Assembly: GCA_012520845.1 (NCBI GenBank)
Contig: JAAYNL010000021.1
Coordinates: forward strand, 1 to 41,565
DNA from: Thermoplasmatales archaeon
GTDB lineage: Archaea; Thermoplasmatota; Thermoplasmata; Methanomassiliicoccales; Methanomethylophilaceae
DNA: 41,565 nucleotides
Direction: 5' to 3'
Below the pieces are notes generated by a model. The model made no database searches and was not told the origin of the DNA. It saw only the letters and a list, made by a program, of their open reading frames with translations. Of the stretch, positions 7,995 to 15,107 are shown piece after piece. A program made the translations under genes and the position numbers. How positions within the stretch are numbered: the stretch's first letter is position 1; every line of letters starts with the position of its first letter.

Positions 7995-8579
7995 TCAACC
8001 CCCGCCGGCCAACGACCCGGAAACCACCCTTTCCACGGCCTCCCTCAGTTCCTCGACGGTGCCGCCGTTGTCCAGGACGATCCAGCCGTCGCAGAGGGAA
8101 AGCATGCTCTCCCGGGTGCTTGCCAGCTTCTCCTCGCTCTCGAATATCTGGAGCTCCTCGCCCCTGTCGGTTATCCTCTCCATCGCCGTGGCGGCGTCGA
8201 CGTCGACGAATATGGCGCAGTCCGGGAACGGGAGTATCTTGCGGATGAACGAGTTGACCTTCATCGACCATTTCCCGGGGAAGTACCCGACGGCCATGGT
8301 GTACCTCACGAACAGGACGTCGTCGTACTTCCGCCACCTCAGCTTCAGCGAGGAGACAGACTGGAGCATATCCAGGAAATAGAATAGGGAGGCGCCTATC
8401 GCGCTGACCGGCGAATCGGAAACGAGGAACCGGGCGCTGACCCTGCCCAGGAACGTCCCGCGGTCGGGATGGGCCACGACCAACACCCTGCGGCCCCTGG
8501 ACTCGAGGGCCTCCGCGACGATTTCCGCCACGGTGCTTTTGCCAGATCCGTCCATGCCGTCGACAGCGTACCAAGCCAA
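7995..8579 (-). CDS. Thymidylate kinase-like P-loop kinase
   Basis: 194 aa. N-terminal AWYAVDGMDGSGKSTVAEI is a P-loop of the thymidylate/nucleotide kinase type (GMDGSGKST), followed by PDRGTFLGR, similar to the DR(G/S) region of dTMP kinases. Product is probably a (d)NMP kinase; substrate is not proven, and the lid region is not canonical. The frame extends to ATG 8633, but residues before LAWYAVDG have no counterpart in the family. TTG 8579 lies 26-27 nt from the centre of the palindromic TATA box at 8602-8609 and follows GAGGTG, so TTG (or GTG 8588) is preferred. Divergent from the MetV-like gene. Confidence 0.72.
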   Translation of the reverse strand: MAWYAVDGMDGSGKSTVAEIVAEALESRGRRVLVVAHPDRGTFLGRVSARFLVSDSPVSAIGASLFYFLDMLQSVSSLKLRWRKYDDVLFVRYTMAVGYFPGKWSMKVNSFIRKILPFPDCAIFVDVDAATAMERITDRGEELQIFESEEKLASTRESMLSLCDGWIVLDNGGTVEELREAVERVVSGSLAGGG

Positions 8580-8601
8580 GGGACCCACCTCTGGGTTATC
8601 G

Positions 8602-8609
8602 CTATATAG
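8602..8609. promoter_or_regulatory. Palindromic TATA box serving both divergent genes
   Basis: CTATATAG reads the same on both strands. Its centre lies about 26 nt from ATG 8632 on the plus strand and about 26 nt from TTG 8579 on the minus strand, the usual archaeal TATA-to-start distance in both directions. Confidence 0.55.
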
Positions 8610-8631
8610 GCCCCCAATATACATAATCGTC

Positions 8632-9078
8632 ATGTTGGTCCTCGTGAGGGATCGGGACTATCCCGAGCTGCTTGAGGTTTTGGTGGGCAAGAGGGTGTTC
8701 GTGTGGACCTGCGACACTTGTGCCAGATTCTGCAATTCCGTGGGGGGCAGGAAGTCCGCCGAGGCCCTCGCCGGCAGGCTTTCCCGGGACGGCGTCGAGG
8801 TCGTCGGCCTGGAAACCACGTCCGCCTCGTGCGTCATGTCGAAACTCGACAGGGTGGCCGGAAGTGTCGACGCGGCGGGGCCGGACGTCGTGCTGTCCCT
8901 CACCTGCGACGCCGGCGCGGCCTGCGCCGCCGCGGCGTTCGGAAGGGAGGTCCTTAACCCGGTGGACACCCTCGGCTACGGGTACCTGTCGGCGGACGGC
9001 GTCCCCGTCCTCCTCTCCGACGACCCAGGGAGGCGTTTCCCCAGGGGCGTCGACCGTTCGTCGCCCTTCGTCGAGTGA
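8632..9078 (+). CDS. Cys-rich MetV-like / methylenetetrahydrofolate reductase C-terminal-type protein
   Basis: 148 aa. Begins MLVLVRDRDYPELLEVL and has the cluster CDTCARFC (C-x2-C-x3-C, residues about 27-34) followed by GGRKSAEALAGRL, then a second region VVLSLTCDAGAACAAAAFG with two more cysteines. This layout recalls the small zinc/iron-sulfur protein MetV (MTHFR_C family), which partners MetF in acetogens: C-x2-C-x3-C, then (A/G)CGAG. The usual distal cysteine cluster is absent, so the relation is tentative. No metF is adjacent. Leaderless start predicted from the shared TATA box 24-30 nt upstream. Confidence 0.5.
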   Translation: MLVLVRDRDYPELLEVLVGKRVFVWTCDTCARFCNSVGGRKSAEALAGRLSRDGVEVVGLETTSASCVMSKLDRVAGSVDAAGPDVVLSLTCDAGAACAAAAFGREVLNPVDTLGYGYLSADGVPVLLSDDPGRRFPRGVDRSSPFVE

Positions 9079-9096
9079 CTTTATAATTTTAGGCAT

Positions 9097-9108
9097 CCTT
9101 TTAATAGG
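9097..9108 (+). promoter_or_regulatory. TATA-like box for the pyrophosphatase gene
   Basis: CCTTTTAATAGG; a second AT-rich candidate, TTTATAATTTT, lies at 9080-9090. Either gives a leader of tens of nucleotides carrying a Shine-Dalgarno-like GAAGGGGA ahead of ATG 9154. Confidence 0.4.
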
Positions 9109-9153
9109 GGCACTCAGTACGGGAACCCAACCTAACAGAAGGGGAAATCATAT

Positions 9154-11322
9154 ATGATTGAGTTAACGACAGACAATCTGTTGATAATGATTCCCATAGC
9201 CGCACTGGTGGCGCTGGCCTTCGGCCTCTACTTCTTCCGGGACATCTGGTCCAGGGAGAAGGGTACCCCGGAGATGAGGAAAATCTCCGACGCCATAGAG
9301 ACCGGGGCGATGGCATACTTGGCCCGCCAGTACAAGACTATCGGAATCATCAGCGTGATCCTCGCCGTCATACTGGCGCTCGGGGGTCTTGTGGACAAAT
9401 TCGAGGATTATCTTGGGGTGCCAGTCGCCATCGCGTTCCTGATCGGGGCGTCGTTCTCCGTCCTTTCCGGATACATCGGGATGAGGGTGTCGGTCAATTC
9501 CAACATCAGGACCGCCCATGCGGCCTGCGACTCCCTCAGGGAGGCGTTCAAGGTGTCCTTCCGCGGCGGCGCCGTCTCCGGCATCGCCGTTTCCGCCCTC
9601 AGCCTGGTCGGTCTGTTCGCCGTCTTCTTCGGCTACGAGATCTGGATGGACGGCAACATGACCAGGACCCTGCACGCCGTGGTCGGCTACGCCTTCGGCG
9701 CGTCCTTCGCGGCCCTCTTCGCCCAGCTGGGCGGCGGTATCTACACCAAGGCCGCCGACGTGGGCGCGGACCTCGTCGGCAAGGTCGAGGCCGGCATACC
9801 CGAGGACGACCCGAGGAATCCCGCCGTCATAGCCGACCTGGTCGGCGACAACGTCGGCGACTGCGCGGGCCGCGGCGCGGACATCTTCGAGTCCACCGCC
9901 GCCGAGATCATCGGCTCCATGGTCATCGGCCTCGCCGTGATTAAGGGCGTCGCCGGGATGACCGCCAACTGGATCTACCTGCCGCTCGTCCTGATGGCGT
10001 TCGGCCTCATCGCCTCCCTCGTCGGGATATTCGTGGTCCGCATGAGGGACGAGGACTCCGACGTCCTCGCCTCCCTGAACATGGGCTACTACCTGTCGGT
10101 GGCGCTCATGATTGCGTTCCTCGCCGTGGCCACGTATTGGCTGCTGAAGGACGAGTGCAGCACCTGGTACTACTTCCTCGCCTGCGGCATCGTGGGGATA
10201 GCCCTCAGCCTGGCGATAGTGTTCATAACGCAGTACTACACCGGCATGCACAGGCCCGTCAAGGAAATCGCCAAGGCCTCGGAGACCGGCCCGGCGACCA
10301 ACGTCATCACCGGCATCTCCATGGGCCTCGAGTCCACCGTGCTGCCCGTCATATGCATCGTCGTCGCCATCGCCGCGACCTACATACTCGGATACAACGC
10401 CGACGTCACCGGCCTCGGCGTCGCCCCCGAGATTCTCGGCCTCTACGGCACAGCCATAGGCACCATCGGGATGCTCGGCACGTCCACGTTCATCCTGGCC
10501 ATGGACACCTTCGGCCCGATAACGGACAACGCCGGCGGCATCGTCGAGATGAGCAACCAGCCCGACGAGATCAGGGACAGGACCGACAAGCTCGACGCGG
10601 CCGGCAACACCACCAAGGCCCTGACCAAGGGATACGCCATGGCCTCCGCGGCCCTGGCGGCGTTCCTGCTGTTCGCGGCCTACTTCGAGATAGTCGGCGA
10701 GGTCCAGGGGCTTTCGATCATCGACGTCATGCGCGTCGACATAGGCGACCCGCTGATATTCGTCGGCGGCCTCATCGGCGCCGTCCTCGTGTTCTTCTTC
10801 GCCTCCCTGGCCATAGCCGCCGTCGGGAAGGCTGCGGGGGAGATGATCGAGGAGGTCCGCAGGCAGTTCAGGGAGGACCCCGGCATCATGGCCGGCACCT
10901 CCGACCCGGACTACGCCCAGTGCGTCGACATCGCCACCCAGGGGGCCCTCAGGGCCATGGTCGCGCCGGCGCTGCTGCCTATCCTGGTGCCCGTCTCCTT
11001 CGGCCTGATCTACAGGTACGCGATGGGCGACATGGGCCAGGCCGTGGCCCCGCAGGCCGTCGGCGCCCTGATCATGGTCGGCACGATAACCGGCATCCTG
11101 ATGGCCAACTTCCTCAACAACGGAGGGGGCGCCTGGGACAACGCCAAGAAGTACATAGAGGACGGCAACCACGGCGGGAAGGGATCCCCGGCCCATGCGG
11201 CGGCCGTCGTCGGCGACACCGTCGGCGACCCCTTCAAGGACACCGCCGGCCCGTCGATCCACGTGCTCGTGAAGCTCCTGTCGACCATATGCCTGGTCAC
11301 CGCGGTGCTTTACGTCGTCTGA
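9154..11322 (+). CDS. hppA: Membrane-bound proton-translocating pyrophosphatase, K+-independent type
   Basis: 722 aa, full length for the family, with about 15-16 membrane helices. It couples pyrophosphate hydrolysis to ion export across the cytoplasmic membrane. Catalytic signatures are present: DVGADLVGKVE (residues 202-212), the acidic run DNVGDCAGRGADIFE, and a C-terminal DTVGDPFKDTAGP. The K+-sensitivity site reads GNTTKALT with Lys488 and Thr491, the pair typical of K+-independent H+ pumps (Ala/Gly in K+-dependent ones). In an energy-limited methanogen it would recover energy from biosynthetic pyrophosphate. Start ATG 9154 has a purine-rich Shine-Dalgarno-like site. Followed by a strong GC hairpin. 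Confidence 0.95.
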   Translation: MIELTTDNLLIMIPIAALVALAFGLYFFRDIWSREKGTPEMRKISDAIETGAMAYLARQYKTIGIISVILAVILALGGLVDKFEDYLGVPVAIAFLIGASFSVLSGYIGMRVSVNSNIRTAHAACDSLREAFKVSFRGGAVSGIAVSALSLVGLFAVFFGYEIWMDGNMTRTLHAVVGYAFGASFAALFAQLGGGIYTKAADVGADLVGKVEAGIPEDDPRNPAVIADLVGDNVGDCAGRGADIFESTAAEIIGSMVIGLAVIKGVAGMTANWIYLPLVLMAFGLIASLVGIFVVRMRDEDSDVLASLNMGYYLSVALMIAFLAVATYWLLKDECSTWYYFLACGIVGIALSLAIVFITQYYTGMHRPVKEIAKASETGPATNVITGISMGLESTVLPVICIVVAIAATYILGYNADVTGLGVAPEILGLYGTAIGTIGMLGTSTFILAMDTFGPITDNAGGIVEMSNQPDEIRDRTDKLDAAGNTTKALTKGYAMASAALAAFLLFAAYFEIVGEVQGLSIIDVMRVDIGDPLIFVGGLIGAVLVFFFASLAIAAVGKAAGEMIEEVRRQFREDPGIMAGTSDPDYAQCVDIATQGALRAMVAPALLPILVPVSFGLIYRYAMGDMGQAVAPQAVGALIMVGTITGILMANFLNNGGGAWDNAKKYIEDGNHGGKGSPAHAAAVVGDTVGDPFKDTAGPSIHVLVKLLSTICLVTAVLYVV

Positions 11323-11337
11323 GGCGGAAACCCTTCC

Positions 11338-11361
11338 GGGAGGGGGGCGGGCCCCCCTCCC
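11338..11361 (+). terminator. GC-rich hairpin after hppA
   Basis: Perfect 11-bp arms, 11338-11348 (GGGAGGGGGGC) and 11351-11361 (GCCCCCCTCCC), with a 2-nt spacer, followed by a short T-containing stretch (TCTTTATC). It lies 16 nt after the hppA stop. It would act as an RNA 3'-end stabiliser or terminator; archaeal termination mainly needs T-runs, so the role is inferred. Confidence 0.5.
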
Positions 11362-11398
11362 TCTTTATCAACACGCGTGCGAATGCGCGTACAATGAA

Positions 11399-11409
11399 TT
11401 TTATATAAG
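11399..11409 (+). promoter_or_regulatory. TATA box of the rpo7 operon
   Basis: TTTTATATAAG, about 40 nt before ATG 11445. A purine-rich ACGAGGACC (11431-11439) sits between and could serve as ribosome-binding site. Confidence 0.5.
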
Positions 11410-11444
11410 AGGGCTTTAATCCCATCACCTACGAGGACCATTCC

Positions 11445-12005
11445 ATGTACATGCTAACTAAGGCCGAGAGGACCGTGCGGGTGCCGCCGTCCGAGCTCGG
11501 CAGGGACATCGCGGACGCCATCGACGGGCTGACCTGGGAGGCCTACGAGGGCAAGGGCCACGACAGGGCCGTCACGGTGCTTATAAGGAACGTCGAGCCC
11601 GTCGGCCCGGGGCGCATAGTCCACGGCGACGGGGCCGTATACCAGACGGTGAAGTTCGACCAGCTCGTGTTCAAGCCCAGGGAGAACGAGATCATCGACG
11701 GCACCGTCGTCGAGATAGTCAGGTTCGGCGCCTTCGTCAGGATCGGCCCGATGGACGCGCTGCTCCACGTGAGCCAGGTCATGGACGACCACGTGGACGT
11801 GGACGCGGAGAACCAGAGGCTCATCGGCAAGGAGACCAACAAGACGCTCTCCGTGGGCGACAGGGTCCGCGTCAGGATAGTGAGCATCGACTTCAACGAC
11901 AACAACCCCCTCGACAGCAAGATCGGCCTGACCATGCGCCAGCCCGGCCTCGGCAGGATCGAATGGATCGAGGAGGAGAACAGGAAGGAGGGTGAGGCCC
12001 AGTGA
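11445..12005 (+). CDS. rpo7: DNA-directed RNA polymerase subunit Rpo7 (RpoE')
   Basis: 186 aa. The RNA polymerase stalk subunit that binds nascent RNA with Rpo4. The N-terminal domain (MYMLTKAERTVRVPPSELG) is the tip domain; residues about 83-165 form an S1/OB RNA-binding domain (GTVVEIVRFGAFVRIGPMDALLHVSQ). Length and order are typical. ATG 11445 is followed two codons later by another in-frame ATG (11451). First gene of a five-gene archaeal operon; its TGA overlaps the GTG start of spt4. Confidence 0.95.
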   Translation: MYMLTKAERTVRVPPSELGRDIADAIDGLTWEAYEGKGHDRAVTVLIRNVEPVGPGRIVHGDGAVYQTVKFDQLVFKPRENEIIDGTVVEIVRFGAFVRIGPMDALLHVSQVMDDHVDVDAENQRLIGKETNKTLSVGDRVRVRIVSIDFNDNNPLDSKIGLTMRQPGLGRIEWIEEENRKEGEAQ

Positions 12006-12193
12006 GCAACGTCGCGAACAAGGCGTGCAAGGAATGCAGCTTCGTCTCCGACATGGACGCGTGCCCGAGGTGCGGCGGCGAGACCTCCAGGGAATGGCAG
12101 GGGTACCTCGTCATAATAGACCACACCAAGTCCGACATCGCGAAGAGGATGGGCATAACCGCCAACGGCAAATACGCCTTGAGGGTGCGCTGA
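12002..12193 (+). CDS. spt4: Transcription elongation factor Spt4 (RpoE'')
   Basis: 63 aa zinc-ribbon protein with C-x2-C (KACKEC) and C-x2-C (CPRCGG) at residues 9-24 and the downstream GYLVIIDHTKSDIAKRMGI typical of Spt4. It pairs with Spt5 to raise RNA polymerase processivity. Starts with GTG 12002, overlapping the TGA of rpo7 (GTGA), so translation is coupled. Confidence 0.93.
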   Translation: MSNVANKACKECSFVSDMDACPRCGGETSREWQGYLVIIDHTKSDIAKRMGITANGKYALRVR

Positions 12194-12195
12194 TA

Positions 12196-12696
12196 ATGGG
12201 GGGCCGCCGCCTGCCGGAATCCCTGCGGGGCGAGTTCAAGAGACCCGTCGGCAGGCCGATAGGCGACCCCGAGCTGAGGGAACTAGGATCGAAGAAACTC
12301 ATCACCGTGGGGGACGTGGTATCCCTGGCGGCGGTGAGGCTGGGGAACCCGCCGGACCTGGCCGTCTACGACGGCATGACGGAAAGGCGGGAGATGACGG
12401 AGTTCGCCCGCCTCGTCTCCGAGGGCGGGTGGGAGGTCTCCGTGGCCCGCAACCCGGCGGGCACCGTGACCGCGGAGCTCTGCGACGCGGTCAGAAACGC
12501 TTTGGAGGGGGAATCCCGGGCCATAAGGGTCGAGGGGGAGGAGGACCTGGCGCTGCTGCCGTGCGTCCTGCTTTCCCCGGACGGCTGCGACGTGGTCTAC
12601 GGGATGCCCGGCGAGGGGATGATGCACGTCGCCACGGACGCGGAGTCCCGGAAGGAAATACGTGAACTCTGGGAGAGAATGGAGGAATACGAATGA
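12196..12696 (+). CDS. GTP-dependent dephospho-CoA kinase (DUF359)
   Basis: 166 aa. Catalyses the last step of coenzyme A synthesis in archaea, using GTP. Family signatures: LPESLRGEFKRPVG at the N-terminus, ITVGDVVSLAAVRLGNPPDLAVYDGMTERR, NPAGTVTAEL, VEGEEDLALLPCVL and YGMPGEGMMHV. Begins 2 nt after the spt4 stop and overlaps rps24e by ATGA. Its place between spt4 and rps24e is conserved in many archaea. Confidence 0.9.
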   Translation: MGGRRLPESLRGEFKRPVGRPIGDPELRELGSKKLITVGDVVSLAAVRLGNPPDLAVYDGMTERREMTEFARLVSEGGWEVSVARNPAGTVTAELCDAVRNALEGESRAIRVEGEEDLALLPCVLLSPDGCDVVYGMPGEGMMHVATDAESRKEIRELWERMEEYE

Positions 12697-13025
12697 AGGT
12701 AGAGGTAAGCGAGCAGAAGGACAACCTTTTGCTCAAGAGGAAGGAGATCCGCTTCACCGTGGACCACAGGGGCGGCGCCACGCCGGCCAAGGCCGCGGTC
12801 GTGGAGGAGCTCAAGAAGGCGGTCAAGGGCAAAGGTGTCGTCGTGATCGAGTCCATGGAATCGAAGTACGGCATCGGCGTCTCCGAGGGGTACGCCAAGA
12901 TGTACGATACCCTGGAAGCCGCCTGGGAAGTCGAGAAGGAGCACATAATGGCGAGGAACGGCTACACCAAGCCGGAGTACGTCCCGCCCGCGCCCGAGGC
13001 CGAGGCCGCGCCGGGGGCCGAGTGA
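12693..13025 (+). CDS. rps24e: 30S ribosomal protein S24e
   Basis: 110 aa, with the conserved core [26 protein letters not shown] and the [15 protein letters not shown] loop. It ends in an Ala/Pro/Glu-rich tail ([13 protein letters not shown]), longer than in many archaea. Overlaps the preceding kinase gene by 4 bp, and rps27ae starts 1 nt after its stop. Confidence 0.95.
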   Translation: MKVEVSEQKDNLLLKRKEIRFTVDHRGGATPAKAAVVEELKKAVKGKGVVVIESMESKYGIGVSEGYAKMYDTLEAAWEVEKEHIMARNGYTKPEYVPPAPEAEAAPGAE

Positions 13026-13026
13026 C

Positions 13027-13233
13027 ATGGCCGCGAAGAAGAAGGCCGCCGGCGACAAGGCTGGCAAGGGCGGGAGCGCCCCCAAGTCCGTGAGGAAGGG
13101 CGACGCGTTCGAGGGCGGCAAGCCCAAGAAGCCCGTATGCCCCAAGTGCGGTCCCGGCATTTTCATGGCGACCCACAAGGACCGCGTCTCCTGCGGGAAA
13201 TGCGGCTACACCGAGTTCGGCAAGAAAGACTGA
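13027..13233 (+). CDS. rps27ae: 30S ribosomal protein S27ae
   Basis: 68 aa. A C-x2-C...C-x2-C zinc ribbon (CPKCGPG... SCGKCGY) preceded by a basic, Lys/Ala/Gly-rich extension ([16 protein letters not shown]) that probably contacts rRNA. Last gene of the rpo7 operon. In many archaea kae1/bud32 follow here; instead a tRNA gene follows. Confidence 0.93.
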   Translation: MAAKKKAAGDKAGKGGSAPKSVRKGDAFEGGKPKKPVCPKCGPGIFMATHKDRVSCGKCGYTEFGKKD

Positions 13234-13247
13234 GCCGAAACCCGTTC

Positions 13248-13277
13248 GCCCTCCTCTCTCGGGCACCGGCGGGAGGG
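13248..13277 (+). terminator. Possible hairpin after rps27ae
   Basis: CCCTCC (from about 13249) can pair with GGAGGG (from about 13272) across a spacer of about 17 nt. No T-run follows, so the role is uncertain. Confidence 0.25.
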
Positions 13278-13310
13278 GTCATCGCCCTTCCGCCGCAAAC
13301 GCGTTCCAAC

Positions 13311-13384
13311 GGGCATATGGTATAGCCAGGATATTATCGAGGTTTCCGGAACCTTTGACCCGGGTTCGAATCCCGGTATGCCCT
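13311..13384 (+). tRNA. tRNA-Arg (anticodon CCG)
   Basis: Folds as a cloverleaf: acceptor GGGCATA (13311-13317) with TATGCCC (13377-13383), anticodon stem GAGGT/ACCTT (13339-13343, 13351-13355), loop TTCCGGA with anticodon CCG at 13346-13348, variable TGAC, T arm CCGGG-TTCGAAT-CCCGG. The D stem is weak (three pairs). Discriminator base is T; CCA is not encoded. No intron. Confidence 0.85.
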
Positions 13385-13461
13385 CTCCCTCCCGGTTCGT
13401 TGTTTCCCAGCAACGGATATAAGCAACCGACGGCTATACGGCGGTCGGAGGTGGGAAAAAA

Positions 13462-13686
13462 ATGGGTGCGACGGATACTTTAAAAGCGGTCGTCTTCGGG
13501 GTGTTGGCCGTGATCATGATGGTCGTCATCGCCATCGTGTTCTTCATCATCGTGCTTTTCATCATCAATTTCTCCGCGGAGGTGATTTTCGGCGTGGGCA
13601 AGCTTTCCGCCGACTACGCTGTGCTGTCGGCGGTCATCCTGACGGCCGCGACCCTCGTCGGCGGCGTGTACTCGACTTACGAGTGA
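13462..13686 (+). CDS. Small two-helix membrane protein
   Basis: 74 aa with two hydrophobic helices (about residues 9-35, [20 protein letters not shown]; and about 50-70, [19 protein letters not shown]). No family recognised. A TATA-like GGATATAAG (about 13414-13422) and a Shine-Dalgarno-like GGAGGTGGG just before ATG 13462 support expression. Stands alone between tRNA-Arg and a 42-aa Cys-rich gene. Confidence 0.65.
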   Translation: MGATDTLKAVVFGVLAVIMMVVIAIVFFIIVLFIINFSAEVIFGVGKLSADYAVLSAVILTAATLVGGVYSTYE

Positions 13687-13718
13687 CCGCCGCCCCGGCG
13701 CCGAAACCCGTTTCCGCC

Positions 13719-13730
13719 CATTCTTTATTT
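13719..13730 (+). promoter_or_regulatory. TATA-like box for the 42-aa gene
   Basis: CATTCTTTATTT, centred about 25 nt before ATG 13751, fitting a leaderless transcript. Confidence 0.4.
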
Positions 13731-13750
13731 ACCCGCGGCCATTCGGTACC

Positions 13751-13879
13751 ATGGTCTGCGAACACAACAGGGAAATCAAGTGCGTCTGCCCGGGGAACTG
13801 CGAGCGCCACGGCAAATGCTGCGAGTGCGTGGCGTACCACAGGGGCAAGGGCGACCTGCCGTTCTGCCTGAGGAAGTGA
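13751..13879 (+). CDS. 42-aa cysteine-rich protein (DUF6485-like)
   Basis: Encodes [20 protein letters not shown] and ends [15 protein letters not shown] (42 aa), with eight cysteines at 3, 11, 13, 17, 23, 24, 26 and 39. The pattern, especially C-x3-C-x2-HGKCCEC and the tail YHRGKG-LPFC, resembles small CxC...RHGxCxECxxYH proteins of anaerobes (DUF6485-like), presumed metal binding; function unknown. A TATA-like sequence lies 25 nt upstream. High cysteine density, a tidy stop and the promoter argue that it is real. Confidence 0.75.
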   Translation: MVCEHNREIKCVCPGNCERHGKCCECVAYHRGKGDLPFCLRK

Positions 13880-13903
13880 AGCCGGGCCCGCGACGGTTTC
13901 AAA

Positions 13904-13913
13904 GGCTTTATCG
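13904..13913 (+). promoter_or_regulatory. TATA-like box for the phosphomevalonate dehydratase operon
   Basis: GGCTTTATCG, centred about 26 nt before ATG 13935, so the mRNA is probably leaderless. Confidence 0.45.
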
Positions 13914-13934
13914 TTCCCTTCCCTATACCGGAAC

Positions 13935-15107
13935 ATGCAACTCAACGACGGCGAGAGGGCGATTCTCGACGGTGAGCGCGGTGAGGGGGCCAGGAAGGCC
14001 ATGGAACTCGTCGTCGCCCTCGCCAGGGTCTACGGCGCGGAGAACCTCGTCGACATCACGTCGGCCCACCTTTCCGGCGCTTCCTACAAGACCATAGGCG
14101 ACGGCGGCCTACTTTACCTGGAGGACATGGCGGCGGGCGGGGCCAAGGTCGCGGTGAGGTCCACCCTCAATCCCATCGGCATGGACAGGGAGAGGTGGCC
14201 GGAGATGCACATCGCCGGGGATTTCGCCGAGAAGCAGCTCAGGATCGTGGAGCTCTACGGCATGATGGGCATCGAGACCACGTGCTCGTGCACCCCCTAT
14301 CTGGGGGCGAACGTCCCCGGCGTCGGCGAGCACATCGCCTGGGCGGAATCCTCCGCGCTGTCGATGGCCAACTCCTTCTTCGGCGCCAGGACCAACAGGG
14401 AGGGCGGGCCCGGCGCCCTCGCGGCGGCGATCATCGGGAAGACCGCCAATTACGGCTACCACCTGGACGAGAACAGAAAGCCCACGGTGGTCGTCGAGGC
14501 CGACATCGGGGACACGCTGTTCGAGCATTCGCTGCTGGGTCAGGCCGTCGGCTCCCGCATAGGCGCGGGGGTGCCGTATTTCAAAGGTATCAAACCGGGG
14601 GTCGAGGAGGCCAAGTCCCTGGCCGCGGCCATGGCAGCCTCCGGCGCGGTCGCCATGTGGCACGCCGAGGGAGTCACGCCGGAGGCCGCTGGATGCGACC
14701 TGACGGGCCTGGAAACGATCAAGATCGGCCCGGCCGAACTGAAGGAGGCCGAGGAGTCCCTCAACACCGCGGACGACGTCGAGCTCATCGCGTTGGGCTG
14801 CCCCCACCTCAGCGTCAGGGAGATGGGCGAGATCGCCAAACTGCTGAAGGGGAAGAAGAAAAGGAAGGATGTCGAGGTATGGTTCTGCACCTCCGAGGCG
14901 GTCCGCGCCGCCTGCCCCAAGGAGGTGGAGGTCATGGAGGGGTTCGGCCCCGTCCTTGCCGACACCTGCATGGTCGTGGCGCCGATCGAGGGGACGTTCT
15001 CCAGGACCGCAACCAACTCGTGCAAGGCGGGCAATTACCTGCCGACGCTCTGCTCGCAGAAGGTGGTCTGCGGCGACATGTCGGATCTGCTGAGGGCGAT
15101 ACAATGA
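13935..15107 (+). CDS. Phosphomevalonate dehydratase large subunit (aconitase X, DUF521)
   Basis: 390 aa. With the small subunit it dehydrates (R)-5-phosphomevalonate to trans-anhydromevalonate 5-phosphate in the archaeal modified mevalonate route to isoprenoid lipids. Aconitase X signatures: ITSAHLSGASYKTIGDGGL near the N-terminus, TCSCTPYLG with cluster-ligand cysteines, GARTNREGGPGALAAAIIGKT, and ALGCPHLSVREM; the C-terminus has ATNSCKAGNYLP. Length is typical. It overlaps the start of the next gene by 4 bp (ATGA), so the two subunits are translationally coupled. Confidence 0.92.
   Translation: MQLNDGERAILDGERGEGARKAMELVVALARVYGAENLVDITSAHLSGASYKTIGDGGLLYLEDMAAGGAKVAVRSTLNPIGMDRERWPEMHIAGDFAEKQLRIVELYGMMGIETTCSCTPYLGANVPGVGEHIAWAESSALSMANSFFGARTNREGGPGALAAAIIGKTANYGYHLDENRKPTVVVEADIGDTLFEHSLLGQAVGSRIGAGVPYFKGIKPGVEEAKSLAAAMAASGAVAMWHAEGVTPEAAGCDLTGLETIKIGPAELKEAEESLNTADDVELIALGCPHLSVREMGEIAKLLKGKKKRKDVEVWFCTSEAVRAACPKEVEVMEGFGPVLADTCMVVAPIEGTFSRTATNSCKAGNYLPTLCSQKVVCGDMSDLLRAIQ

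Noticed and set aside
9163-11262. 699-codon open frame on the minus strand opposite hppA
   Set aside because: It mirrors hppA codon for codon, has no recognisable domain and a His/Asp/Gly-rich composition typical of the antisense of a GC3-rich gene.
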